64,000 nt of DNA from Sophora flavescens. Its lineage: Eukaryota; Streptophyta; Magnoliopsida; Fabales; Fabaceae. The position numbers and the translations under genes were made by a program. Location of the stretch: positions 32,949,652 through 33,013,651 of the forward strand of contig CM061070.1 in the NCBI GenBank assembly GCA_030762895.1, read 5' to 3'. Of this stretch, positions 54,283 to 64,000 are shown piece after piece; position 1 is the first letter of the stretch; the number at the start of each line of letters is the position of its first letter. The notes under the pieces were generated by a model. It was given only the letters and a program-made list of their open reading frames with translations. It made no database searches and was not told the DNA's origin.

Positions 54283-54560
54283 CACTACAAAAAAAACCTA
54301 TTTAGCGACCGAAGATTTCGGTTGCTAAACATGATAATTCGGTTGCTATACTGTGTAGCGACCGAATTAAGGGGGTAGCAGAAACCCTAGTGGCTAAATG
54401 TTTAGCGACCGAATTTGTATTTCGGTCGCAAATTTGCGACCGATATTTCGGTCACAAAATTATATATTTCGGTCGCCGTATAGTTGGTCGCATGCTCAGA
54501 TAATCGAATTTGGTGACCGATATTCGGTCGCTATTTCGGTCGCAAATTTTATAAAAATTT
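54283..54560 (+). mobile_element. Terminus of a second CACTA element with TAGCGACCGAA repeats
   Basis: CACTACAAAAAAAACC at 54283 is a typical CACTA end. Direct and inverted copies of TAGCGACCGAA and TTCGGTCGC follow every 10-30 bp to about 54550. The other end was not found in the window, so the element is truncated or extends into unrecognised sequence. Confidence 0.75.
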
Positions 54561-54849
54561 TCCTAAAACTTAATCTTGACCAAATTTTGTTTCTCAACTA
54601 CTACCCCATTGATTTTTAATTTTTGATATAAACAAAATACACCAACATTTTTTTGAATAAATAGAAAACGTAAATATGATGTACTAACGATCCAAAATAC
54701 CACAGTCAATATGATCAAGAAAACATATACATTAATTAACGCAAGTTTAATAATTGTTTATAAAAAAATGTTTAATATTGTACTAATTAACGATCAAAAC
54801 ATAAAAACACACCACAGTCAATAAGTACTAATCAAAATATCAAAACTCA

Positions 54850-55238
54850 TCAATCTTCCAAAGGGATGAACATGTAGAAGCGAGAACCCCCAAGGTACTT
54901 AAACTTTGCCAATGCACCAGTGGACAACAAATACAACTCCCTGATACTATTTGTATCTGTTGCAAAATATGGGCGATCCTTATGGATTACTATATTCCCA
55001 TTGAACATATTTCTGTTTTTGTCTTCAATAGTCACAACACGCGGTATTTCTTGTCCCCAACGACGGTAGAATGATCGCGGGATTGAAATCAAATCCTGCA
55101 ATCACACAAGAACAATTTAGTAATGATTAGTTTATGCCTTAACCATCATTATGTGAATCCGATCATTATTCTTAAGTTGATGAGATACTGTACCTGGTCT
55201 ATATGGATGGTTGTCTCAAAACTTTTAGTCAGATCCAT
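54850..55238 (-). CDS. B3-domain-like minigene, two exons
   Basis: Exon 1 is 55238-55194 (ATG, MDLTKSFETTIHIDQ); the intron 55193-55096 has GT and AG ends (CAG/GTACAG, TTGCAG/GAT); exon 2 is 55095-54850 and ends in a stop. The joined frame keeps phase and gives 96 residues. Exon 2 reads like a plant B3 DNA-binding fold: LISIPRSFYRRWGQEIP, VVTIEDKNRNMFNGNIVI and GGSRFYMFIPLED. A complete B3 domain is about 100 residues, so this would be almost only the domain. It lies about 300 bp inside the CACTA terminus at 54283 and opposite to it, so capture by that element is possible. The B3 call rests on pattern similarity alone; no TATA box or poly(A) site was assigned. Confidence 0.5.
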
Positions 55239-56954
55239 TTTCTGATAAAATGATAAGGAAAACAAGTCATATGTCTAAACTTCATCAAGTGATAATAAGA
55301 AAAAATGGAAAGATTCATGTAGCATACTAGCATGTTAAAATAGAACAACGAAATGCAACTTCACATGCAACTTTACAAATTAGCAAACATAGTAGTTTTC
55401 AGGAAAGCAGATGCTTTTACGTCGTTTTGCAGGATGGTCATAGAGAGGACTTTTCCTATTGGAAATGCCTAGATAACCTAGTAAGGATGGTCATCAACAA
55501 CTATTTCTGGAAAGCTCCATTGCCTAGTGAAACAAATGAGTAGAAAACCAGAGTTGCTTTCATAATATTGTGTACAGAGCTGCTTTCTAATGTGAATAAT
55601 GTTTGAATGATGACGGCACGTCATGTGCCTGGCAAATTGTACCCCACCCTTCATTTTATCTAACCCTATACTTAATCTTTCATTATCTAAGACCTTGGCC
55701 TTAAGGCATAATTAAAGAAAAACCTCAAACTTCAAGAATCCTTCAAGCACATCCAAAATATTGAATGAGCTTGCGTGCCCTGAGAAGGTACGCATGCTCA
55801 TTAATATTGAATCTCAAATATGAAACTAAGGCTTTCGTAGCTTAATAATTAACTCTAGCAGAAAATAAAACCATTGACTTATAAGGATTGCATCATACTT
55901 CAACAAATATATATGGAAGCATATTTCAATACAAACTTAGATAAAATATAGTAGCAAACATCCTATTGAGCTCCGCTCTCCACTAACAAGTAACACATAA
56001 TTGTCAAACACATGCATAACTTCTAAATTAGCAACACACAACACATAATTACAAATACATGCATAAATATTAAATTATCAGCACACAATCAGCATCTTGC
56101 CTTTCAGGCAGGATACCTTCCTATTGAGCTCAGCTCTCCACTAACAAACAACAAGATATATAGTGTGTATAGGCCATCATTCAACTCATGAGAAATAGAG
56201 CAATGACCTATAATGCATAAATAAAATTAATCCTGTCAAATACTAACATTTAAGAAACTAACATTTAAGAGTTTGTTGAAAGCCATTAGGCCTTTTACTT
56301 TTGTCCTCTCTTTCTGTGTTTTTTAAATCATTAGTGTATATAGGCCATCATTACCCCTCTACATTTTATTCAGACATTATCACAGCTAACATTGGTAAGA
56401 TTTCTACATTTCATACTCAATATATGCAACAGTCTCATGATTTATATTAGTCTAATTTCATCATTCATACATAAGTAGACATACCTCATTATCCTCAATA
56501 TGACCCAGTGGGTGTAATTGCCATTGCACACTATATTTTACCAAGTCAGATCGGCATTACAAATGAAAGAAATACACGAACGCATCTGCCAAAAGAAAAA
56601 AAATACAAAAAAGATAGCTTTCCACCTGCTGCAGCGCACAACCCCTTTATTGTTGTTCAATTATAATGCACCCAATTTACCCACTCACCTCAAGCATTCC
56701 CTGGCAACACCCAAGCAATTCATGCAGCATTTCCCAATACATAGTATTCAAAACCACCAAAGTCACTTTCATTCCAATCCTCATTCTTTGGACGTGTTTT
56801 AATTCATGGTGAACCATAGTTCAAAATAAGTCAAGTAGTTGGGAACATGCAGAAATTAGAGCAAAGGAAAATTATTTTTCTCAAGTATGCTTAGTAAAGA
56901 TGTATTTGGATTCACTATCCAAATCATCTCACAGTTGAAACAACAATGTACTTG
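55239..56954. other. AT-rich non-coding DNA with short direct repeats
   Basis: Short repeats include CCTATTGAGCTC-GCTCTCCACTAAC (about 55962 and 56121) and TATAGGCCATCATT (about 56168 and 56339). It might be introns or the interior of the CACTA element. The frame at 56518-56802 is chance-like. No gene seen. Confidence 0.35.
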
Positions 56955-56960
56955 AGTAAT

Positions 56961-57758
56961 CTAAATAAGATGGATTTTTCTGGAGATGAAAGATAGTTCA
57001 TCCTCATCCGAGTCACCTTCACTATTTGATGAATCAGCTTCATCAGAGGACTCAGCAACTTTAAGCACCTTTGAGGAACTAGATTTCTTGGCCTTTAAGG
57101 CAATGAATTTTCCTTTTCTGGAGTTTTCCTCTTCATTAAGTTCAAGTTCATGAACTTTTAACGACCCCAGAAGCTCTTCCAGAGAAAGAGTATTCAGATT
57201 CTTTGCTTCCTGGATAGCAGTTACCTTAGGTCTCCACTGCTTTGAGAGACTTCTCAAAAATTTTCTCACATGATCTCTATTCTCATAGACCTTTACAAGA
57301 GACCTGAGACTGTTGGTAATTGTTTGGAATCTTCCAAACATCTGGTCTATAGTTTCATGATCAGCCATCTTGAATAGCTTATACTGGTGAACCAGCATGC
57401 TGATCTTTGATTCCTAAACTTGTGAAGAACCCTCATGAGCTAGGGCAAGAGTATCCCGGATTTCTTTAGCAGTATTGCAGCTGTGAACTTTATCATGTCC
57501 AGATCTAGTAATTGCACACATGAGGTAGTGCTTGGCTTTTAGGTTAAGCTGATGTTGATTTTTCTGCTCTTGAGTCCATTGAGCTCTAGGAACAACAGCC
57601 TCATCTTCATTTCTGGGCTCAGTATAACCAGTTTCTATGAGCTCCCATATGTCTAGATTTTGTGCATCCAAGAAGGCCATCATCCTCTTCCTCCAGTAAT
57701 CATAATCAGTTCCATCAAAGAGAGGAGGTCTGTTGATAGATTGTCCTTCTTCATCCAT
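56961..57758 (-). pseudogene. Copia gag (UBN2 type), one in-frame stop
   Basis: The ATG at 57758 (MDEEGQSINRPPLFDGTDYD) follows the primer-binding site by about 60 bp. The N-terminal YWRKRMMAFLDAQNLDIWEL and LKAKHYLMCAIT, then LVHQYKLFKMADHETIDQMF and SLEELLGSLKVHELELNEEE, match the UBN2/gag family of SIRE-like copia elements. A TAG at 57414-57416 lies between SSQV and ESKIS. The C-terminus is serine- and aspartate-rich and ends at 56961 before any zinc knuckle. Gag would form particles in the cytoplasm; this copy is broken. Confidence 0.88.
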
Positions 57759-57815
57759 GATAGTAGGATCGTACTGTCTTAGCACTTGTTAGATGCTCAA
57801 CCCTGTCAAGGCTGA

Positions 57816-57827
57816 GCTCTGATACCA
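57816..57827 (-). other. Primer-binding site, initiator tRNA-Met type
   Basis: TGGTATCAGAGC on the minus strand, two bases from the LTR end, is the canonical copia primer site complementary to plant initiator tRNA-Met. Confidence 0.9.
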
Positions 57828-57829
57828 AC

Positions 57830-59325
57830 TGAAGTTGGCACATGCAAACACAAGAAGGGGGAGTTGAATTGTGTTTGTTAATTATTTTCGTAAAAACCCT
57901 TTTTGAGAAACATTTTCACAAGCAGAAGATAAAAAGTTTAAGCACACAAGAAATCCTTTTTAAAAGATTAAAAAACCAAAATAAAATCCCACAGTTAGTA
58001 TAAATAAATAAAACTGTAAAAGATAAGGGAAAGAAAATTCAGTCAGATATTTTATCATGGTTCACTCTCTTCCAACCAAGAGCTACGTCCAGTCCCTTCT
58101 ACTTGAAGGATTTTCTCCACTATTTCCAAATAGTTTCTACAACAAGTATTATACATCTCTCCAGGCTACAAGTATTGCTTTCTTACCAAGCCTCTTCAGG
58201 CTCTAATTCAATCACATATTTTTCTAATATCTTTCTAACTCACTATACGTGAGGGTATGAAGGTTTAAGATCTACTGAATATTTTTACAAATATTCAACC
58301 TTAAGAATTACAGACTTTTGCTTTACAAAGGGAATATGAGCTTTGAATATCTTTCAAATGTTCAAATGGCAAAAGTAGTTCTTCAGTGCTTGAGACCTTC
58401 TATATATAGTGGTCTTCAACTTCTCTTGCAAATTTTCAACGGTTATTTTTAATTATCCTGTTTAGAGATAGTATTAAATGCATGATATCCGTGGAGACTG
58501 ATAGCTTGATTTTGGCCGTATTGAAAAGCATCCTTGGTTATCAGAAAAGCACGAAATGGAGGCTCACTGTCCTGAGAAATCGTACCTTAAAAACTTTCTT
58601 TCCTCCTTTGTGTATAACCCAGCTTTTGTCCAGCAATAAAGTTGTCATCGTACAGATCATTTTGTAATTCCAATTGTACTATTTGCTTTTTGTATTTCTT
58701 TGATAGTACTATGAATTTTCTCACAAAGGAACAAGGCATTAACCAAATATAAAGAACATATATTCCATTGAAATAAATATCAATCATTTGAAATAAATTC
58801 AATATGGTCCAGATTGTATTAAATCACATTCAAGGTAGTAAAGATATAGAAGATGTAGAACCGTCTACAGGCACTCAGTTTTAGAATGCGTCTACGCAAG
58901 GTTTTTATTCTGCTCGTCCACTGATGTGGCAGAAGCGCTCGTCCACACAAGTCTTTGACTTTTTAGAGAAACTCCTTCCAATGACGTGGCACTATGAACG
59001 TCTACTGAATTTTAGTTAGGCACTGAGGATGTCTACTTGAGTTTTAATTAGAGCACTCATCTGCTGACATGACTACTATGGACGTCTACAGAGATATAGT
59101 TAGTCGTCTACTTAATGATTAAAATATAAATAGTTTAAATAACCTTTGGACGGATAACTCTTTGCAAGAGTCCAAGCATTGTATACCTTATATTATTTTG
59201 GATATTCCTGCATAAATTGAAATCACTTGTTAGATCTCAACTAACACTTTGCCAAGCAAATTTAATCCTTTTGTTAACATCAAAACCTAGAGATTAAATA
59301 AACCAGAACCACTTTGGTTCCAACA
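57830..59325 (-). repeat. SIRE-like 5' LTR, 1,496 bp
   Basis: Bounded by TGTTGG and CTTCA on the minus strand. It includes a TATA box at 58399-58409 (CTATATATAG), a GGACTGGACGTAGC phrase near 58083-58096 on the minus strand, and CAGAAGCGCTCGTCCAC near 58931 on the plus strand shared with the LTR at 44673. Its first 80 bp match the partial LTR at 60245-60325 closely. Confidence 0.88.
58399..58409 (-). promoter_or_regulatory. TATA box of the SIRE-like LTR
   Basis: Minus-strand ACTATATATAGAAGG, in the middle of the LTR. Confidence 0.55.
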
Positions 59326-59806
59326 CTTGGTATGAAAGGCTAAGTTCTTTTCTAATGGACAATGGATTTAGTAGAGAAAAGGTTGAGACAACCTTGTTTA
59401 GAAAATCCAACAAGTCCAACTTTATAATTGTGTAAACTTATGTTGATGACATAATATTTGGAGCTACTAATGAATCTCCGTGCAAGGAATTTTTTAAGCT
59501 AATGTAAAAAGAATTCGCAATGATCATGATATGAGAACTCAAGTTCTTCCTTGGAATTCAAGTAAAACAAACAGTGGACGAGGTGTACATCCAGCAATAT
59601 CTCTTGCTCTAAGTACTAGGCATTCACAAGGTCATTTAGATGCTACTGCCGAGAGTTCCAGGGCTACCATTCCTCCAGAGCTTGATGAAATCATAACTAA
59701 TAAGGTTGAAGAACAAGTTGATAGAAGTGTTCAACGTGCAATTCAACCTACAAATGCCTTGCTCCATCAGATGTTCCGGATGCTCTCTGCAATGGGATTT
59801 AAGTAA
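59326..59806 (+). pseudogene. Copia reverse transcriptase fragment and C-terminal tail
   Basis: Frame remnants give WYERLSSFLMDNGFSREKVE, then TYVDDIIFGATNESPCKEFF with the catalytic YVDD, and ELKFFLGIQVKQTVDEVYIQ. RNase H is missing: an internal deletion joins to a short tail (59655-59803, IPPELDEIITNKVEEQVDRS) ending MLSAMGFK. Several stops. This is the 3' half of a SIRE-like pol. Confidence 0.8.
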
Positions 59807-60325
59807 AACCAGGACTCTCCTGCCCCACCTCCATCTCCTCCTCCAACCTCTTAATCTTTTTATCTTTTTCCTCTATGTTATCTTTCATGTCAAAAATGAC
59901 TATGATGGTCTAACTCCTTTTACCTTTTTGTATGATGACAAAAAAAGGAAGAAAATAGAGAGATATATAAATTTGAAAAGTTTTGAAAAACATGGTTCTT
60001 AACTTAGTATATATAATTGATCGGATGCATATTGTTATGATTCATGTATTTTTGTAAGTTATACATTTATGCCCTGATACCTGTTTATATGCTCTGATAC
60101 ATGACTTATCTGCTTTGCATGTCTGAATGTTTGATATTAGACTTGTTATATTGTTTGAATGCTTTGTCTTAGAGGGTGTCCTTTTGGCTATACTTTGTTC
60201 AATCAAATTTAATAAGTTTTTGTCATCATAAAAAATGGGGAGATTGTTGGAACCAAAGTGGTTATGGTTAAATAATCTCTTAAGTTTTGATGTTAACAAA
60301 AAGATTAAATTTGTATGGCAAAGTG
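59326..60325 (+). mobile_element. SIRE-like copia 3' piece, plus strand
   Basis: It starts abruptly inside reverse transcriptase (WYERLSSFLMDNGFSRE), runs through a deleted pol tail, a polypurine tract (60230-60244, AAAAAATGGGGAGAT) and the first 81 bp of an LTR (60245-60325, TGTTGGAACC). The LTR is the same family as 57830-59325 but in the opposite orientation. It is cut at 60325/60326 by another LTR. Confidence 0.85.
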
Positions 60326-60692
60326 TGTTGGAATACAAGCACTCACTATCACTCATAGTGCACACACATAGAAAGAATAGAAATATTGAGAAATATGAGA
60401 GAAAGAGATACACTTAAAAAAAATTTTTATTCAACACTTGCACTACACTTTCACTTGCACATATATTTCACACTTGTACACATTTACACTATAGCACTAA
60501 GTCTATTTATAGGCTTGCACATAAACTAACTAACTCACCTAATAGCCTCTAAGTGATCTCTTTAGTTATAACAAACTAATCACACTTTAACAAACTAACT
60601 AAACAACACATATATCTATATTAAAATACAATTCTTTCCCCATTCTAAGGAAAGTTTGGACAGGTGTCGCAATTACATTTAATCCTACAACA
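60326..60692 (-). mobile_element. Small copia-type solo LTR (367 bp)
   Basis: The segment begins TGTTGGAATAC and ends TCCTACAACA, so both ends read TGTTG inward. On the minus strand CTATAAATAGACTTAG (about 60500-60515) is a TATA box. Non-coding. The flanks AAGTG and ATTCT do not form a duplication, and the split host LTR does not resume on the right, so a deletion followed or the element is a fragment. Confidence 0.6.
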
Positions 60693-62082
60693 ATTCTACA
60701 ATAAGTATCTTCTAAAGAGTAAAGTTTTCAATATATTTCAAAGGTTAATGGATGACACCTAATAAAAATTCATTATTTTATTTTAAATTTTATTTCGAAT
60801 TTCGAATTTCTCTCCATCTCCCTTCCCAAGAGTATAATGAATAATATGTAGAATTCCAATATTCCTTATAGCTTAAAAAAATTTATATAATTCAAATATT
60901 TTAGTAAATGAAAAGTCATCTAATACTTCCTCCTTCATTTAGAATCTGAAATCTAAAATATTTAATATAAATAAATGGTTTTCAATGCACCCTAATTTCA
61001 ATTCATTTCTCTCTCTCTCTTTTCTCATTTCAAACTCCTTCATCCCATGACTCTTCCCCATCATCTCTGATCTTCTCATTTCATTTCTCTCTTCCTACAC
61101 AAGGTTGCTCTCTATTCAGGTCTTCCTACCACCATAAGATCGCCGTTGATGACAGGAGATTGCCGTTGCTATAAGGAGATCGTCTTACGTCTTTTCTGTA
61201 CATTGTGACCACCCAACCTTGTGCGCAATGGTGAATTTTTTATCTCATTTTCTCATTAATTTTTATGAACATTCTTACATATATTTTCTTGGATTTCATT
61301 TTTTTATGACTCAGAATTGGAGAAGCTTTCTTCTTCGTTTAGTACGTGGCATAGGGGTATCATTCTCCTTAAAATCATTTATGGGTATGTTTTATTTATA
61401 CTTTTGTGTATCTTTCTTTTGAATTTCTTCATTTTTTTCTTTTTTAATTGATTATTTTTATGAAAAATGATATGTTTGGTTTATGTTGATTGTGTTTTTT
61501 AGATTTTGTTTATTTGTTTCTTCCTTTCTTTCTCCTTCTTCCTTTATTTTCTCCCTTTCATTTCTGTCATATTTTTCCCTCCACCATCCAACCTTTCCCT
61601 TTTTTTTCTTTTCCTTTTCTTGATATATATGATGGACAAACACAGAAATAAGAGGATATTCATGGCGAAAATTTGAAAGCACCTGAACTACATGTAAGGA
61701 GTCCATTTTTATCATTTTTAATTTATTCTTCCTCTTTTTCTATTTTTATTTTTAATTTAATTTGTCAATCATACTCCTCAACTATATCTTAAAGTGATGC
61801 AAGTTTAGGGATTAATACATGAAGGCTCCAATAAAGATGATGAAGAAGAACTCATGGGGCGACATCCATCTTCTAGCCATAAACGCAAGCCAACCAATTC
61901 ATCTTTTATTGTCAATGTATATTTTGCAGCAACGGAATTGTCATGGGCAGAGATATTTAGGATTTATGGGTGAGAGGGTTCAAGACAACATAGACTTTGT
62001 TAAGATTGTTTGATATTCGGAAAAAGACTATCTATTTTCGTTTTTATTTTTCTTAACATTTATCTTTTAACTAGAATGATAT
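60693..62082. other. AT-rich DNA, no recognised gene
   Basis: Contains pyrimidine-rich stretches (61000-61110, 61520-61620) and a short less AT-rich part (61120-61200). Frames such as 61219-61422, 61458-61715 (low complexity) and 61819-62013 show no family. Confidence 0.35.
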
Positions 62083-62480
62083 ATGTATTAATTTATGTCT
62101 TGGAATGTGTAAATGTTTCATTTCCCTTTCTTTCCAGGTTACTTCCCAATAATATAATTAATGGCAACTAGAATTTCAATATTTCTTACTCCAACAAATT
62201 TTTTTATTTTAAGTTTGAATTCTTTCAAAACATGGTTAATTATCTTTCACCCCACCCCATTACTCTTCCTTTTCATTCTTTTATTTTTAATTTTAACTCA
62301 AAGTTTATTTCAAATTTCGAATTTTAGTTGTTTCCGAGACATATTTATTTTAATTAAAATATGTATGTATTAATTTATGTCTTGGAATGTATAAGTGTGT
62401 CATTTCTCTTTCTTTTCAGGTTACTTCTCAATAGTGTAATTAATGACAAGTAGAATTTCAATATTTCTCATTCCAATATT
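62083..62480. repeat. 282-bp tandem repeat, second copy partial
   Basis: ATGTATTAATTTATGTCTTG, TTTCCAGGTTACTTC-type and TAGAATTTCAATATTTCT phrases recur at 62083 and 62365. A third, more diverged relative of the GTAGAATT-CCAATATTCC part is at about 60850. Confidence 0.75.
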
Positions 62481-63700
62481 TCTTTTTTTTTATTTTTATT
62501 TCGAAATTCGAATTTTTAACTATATATATCTACAACTCATTCCGGAGGAATGTTTTAACAACTAATAACAACTCATTCTTTTATTTTAAATTTTAATTAA
62601 TATAAAAATTATTTGATTGGATGTCATGGTGGGTTGGGTTAAATTAGATTTATAATTTTTTGGAAGTTGAAATAAATCAATCAAAACATTTTAAAAGAAA
62701 TAAAATAAGGAAATCAATGTATTGAAAATAGTCATAATTTGAATTTGAACAATAAAACAATTTGAATTTGAACATTTAAATCAAAAATATATATTTTAGA
62801 CATTTAAATATAGGGGTTTCTGTTCCGTGCAGCTTTAAAAATTAGATATTTTAGATAAACAAAACAAGATTGGTAGTAAGTATATAAATAAAATAAATTA
62901 TTTTTGTACTATCTGTTTGTTGTAGTTTGTGTTTTTTTTTTTTTTTGCAAAGTTATGTTATTTTATAGTATATGTATTTTGAGGAATTTCTAATTAAGAA
63001 CAATATTTATGTGTTTTGCAAAATTATTCACATTGACTATGAAACGATGCATGAGTTTTTTATACTCTAATTTATCTTATAGATATATTTTATATTTATT
63101 TTTTAAAAATTATAAATCATATTTATCTCATACAAATTTTTAAGATCCCATATTTTGAAATAAAATGATCTAACCTTCATAAAAATATTCTAATATCTAG
63201 GATGATCCCAGAATTTCAGAATCATTAAGTATTTAAAGAAACAACTCATTAATATAACTGAAGCACTAGTTAGGTGGTCTCCATCTTGGTACTGCATCCC
63301 TCCGTCCCTGGACAGAATCCTATCTGTGCAATTTTTACTGGAATTTAAACTATTCCATTTTATAAAAAATAAAATGATCAACACGCTTAAGGTATGGCCT
63401 CGAACACAAGACTCGATGCTTCTTTATCCGACACTTTGCCAGTGAGTTGCAGCGATCAAAGATGAAAATCATCAATTGCAGAATGTGTTTGACTGGTTGA
63501 GATTTCTTCATTCTCCATAAACAAAAGCTTTCGTCTTCTCTCCATTACTCTTTATACCTTTATACCTTTATACTTATAAGCTATTGGACTATAATGGAGA
63601 AAAATAGATCTTGATTGGAAGAGAAGTGAAACGGAATAAAATCATTTATGTGAATCTTTTATCCCTATCTCTTTATAACTTTCGTTTATACTAATTATGA
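62481..63700. other. AT-rich DNA, no gene seen
   Basis: Very AT-rich, with a T-run at 62932-62946. The minus frame 63190-63384 is not a known family. No RNA gene or repeat pair identified. Confidence 0.35.
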
Positions 63701-64000
63701 GGATTTGATTTTGAGTTTGTTAACTCGTTGTAAAAAGTTTTTATCATGTGTTTATTTCTTAGCTTGCTTGCAAAAGAGTTTTCAAAAGGATTTTGAAAAA
63801 TCTGTTAAAAAACACAATTCAACCCCTTCTAAAATATCCCTACGTCAAGTTCATATAGCATCGAGAAGACAGAATTCTCCAATAAGGTCTAGTGTAGCTC
63901 GAACTGCGCTCATTCCTCATTCAATGGGCGAATATCAACATTTGTGACATGGCTAGAGAGGCACCTTTGCATTGGTGTCGTGATTTGATGATAAACCTGC
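63701..64000 (+). other. Possible end of a SIRE-like copia LTR and downstream sequence
   Basis: GTTAAAAAACACAATTCAAC followed by CCCTTCT near 63804-63831 resembles the 3' part of SIRE LTRs (compare CACAATTCAACTCCCCCTTC on the minus strand near 57850-57875). No LTR limit or primer site is clear. The open frame 63705-63947 is weak. Confidence 0.3.

Larger units (their letters stand above)
56955..59325 (-). mobile_element. SIRE-like Ty1/copia element, minus strand, 5' LTR and gag only
   Basis: From right to left on the minus strand: an LTR 59325-57830 starting TGTTGGAACC and ending CAACTTCA, a primer-binding site TGGTATCAGAGC (57827-57816) and gag (57758-56961). Pol and the 3' LTR are missing; the left break is at about 56955. 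The LTR start abuts the pol of another copia piece (59326), pointing to integration there. Confidence 0.88.

Noticed and set aside
61458..61715. Minus-strand lysine/glutamate-rich ORF
   Set aside because: Low-complexity translation of a CT-rich tract.

Overview
The window is nuclear DNA from a flowering plant, most likely a eudicot. Nearly all recognisable coding sequence belongs to plant transposable elements: CACTA, Ty3/gypsy Athila and Tat lineages, Ty1/copia SIRE-like and Tork-like elements, hAT and Mutator-type MITEs, and very long solo LTRs. There are no operons, no rRNA or tRNA genes and no convincing complete host gene. The best non-transposon coding candidate is a two-exon B3-domain-like minigene at 54850-55238 on the minus strand. 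The species cannot be fixed from the sequence alone.

Layout. 1-1859: AT-rich flank with one hAT-like MITE. About 1860-19557: a decayed CACTA (En/Spm) element carrying a TNP2-type transposase and a second gene that joins a Ptta/En/Spm domain, a charged helix and a Ulp1-like cysteine protease. A 9.46-kb Athila-type retrotransposon (7923-17384) sits inside that second gene and is flanked by a perfect 5-bp duplication. 20174-24174: a 4.0-kb solo LTR with a perfect 5-bp target duplication. 24180-27829: intergenic DNA with a Mutator-type MITE and an unexplained GC-rich island. 27830-41262: a minus-strand Tat-lineage retrotransposon with gag-pol, an antisense extra ORF with its own promoter-like sequence, a nested solo LTR in pol, and a 2.4-kb insertion in one LTR bordered by a 98-bp perfect direct duplication. 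41263-44672: three MITE-like elements with 7-8-bp target duplications and one doubtful one. 44673-54282: a SIRE-like LTR, a gypsy LTR fragment, a second inverted copy of the 4-kb LTR next to an acidic-repeat ORF, a Tork-like copia pol remnant and another gypsy LTR fragment. 54283-56954: a second CACTA end and the B3-like minigene. 56955-60692: two oppositely oriented SIRE-like copia pieces and a small copia LTR. 60693-64000: AT-rich DNA with a 282-bp tandem repeat.

The elements document nested insertion and decay. Athila went into CACTA; a solo LTR went into the Tat pol; a CACTA end went into a gypsy LTR; one SIRE copy went into another. Almost every ORF carries stops or frameshifts, several of them the CAG-to-TAG or CGA-to-TGA type expected from deamination of methylated cytosine.

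The most interesting signals are: (1) dense arrays of CACGGC/GCCGTG dyads directly upstream of the TATA box in two different LTR families, with a third family using an analogous GAGCACG/CGTGCTC dyad; (2) the 98-bp duplication around the filler-like insertion in the Tat LTR; (3) the B3-like minigene close to a CACTA end; (4) the 4-kb LTR family with a variable 80-bp minisatellite and, in one copy, a flanking 168-aa ORF. All similarities were judged by reading the sequence; no alignment program or database was used.
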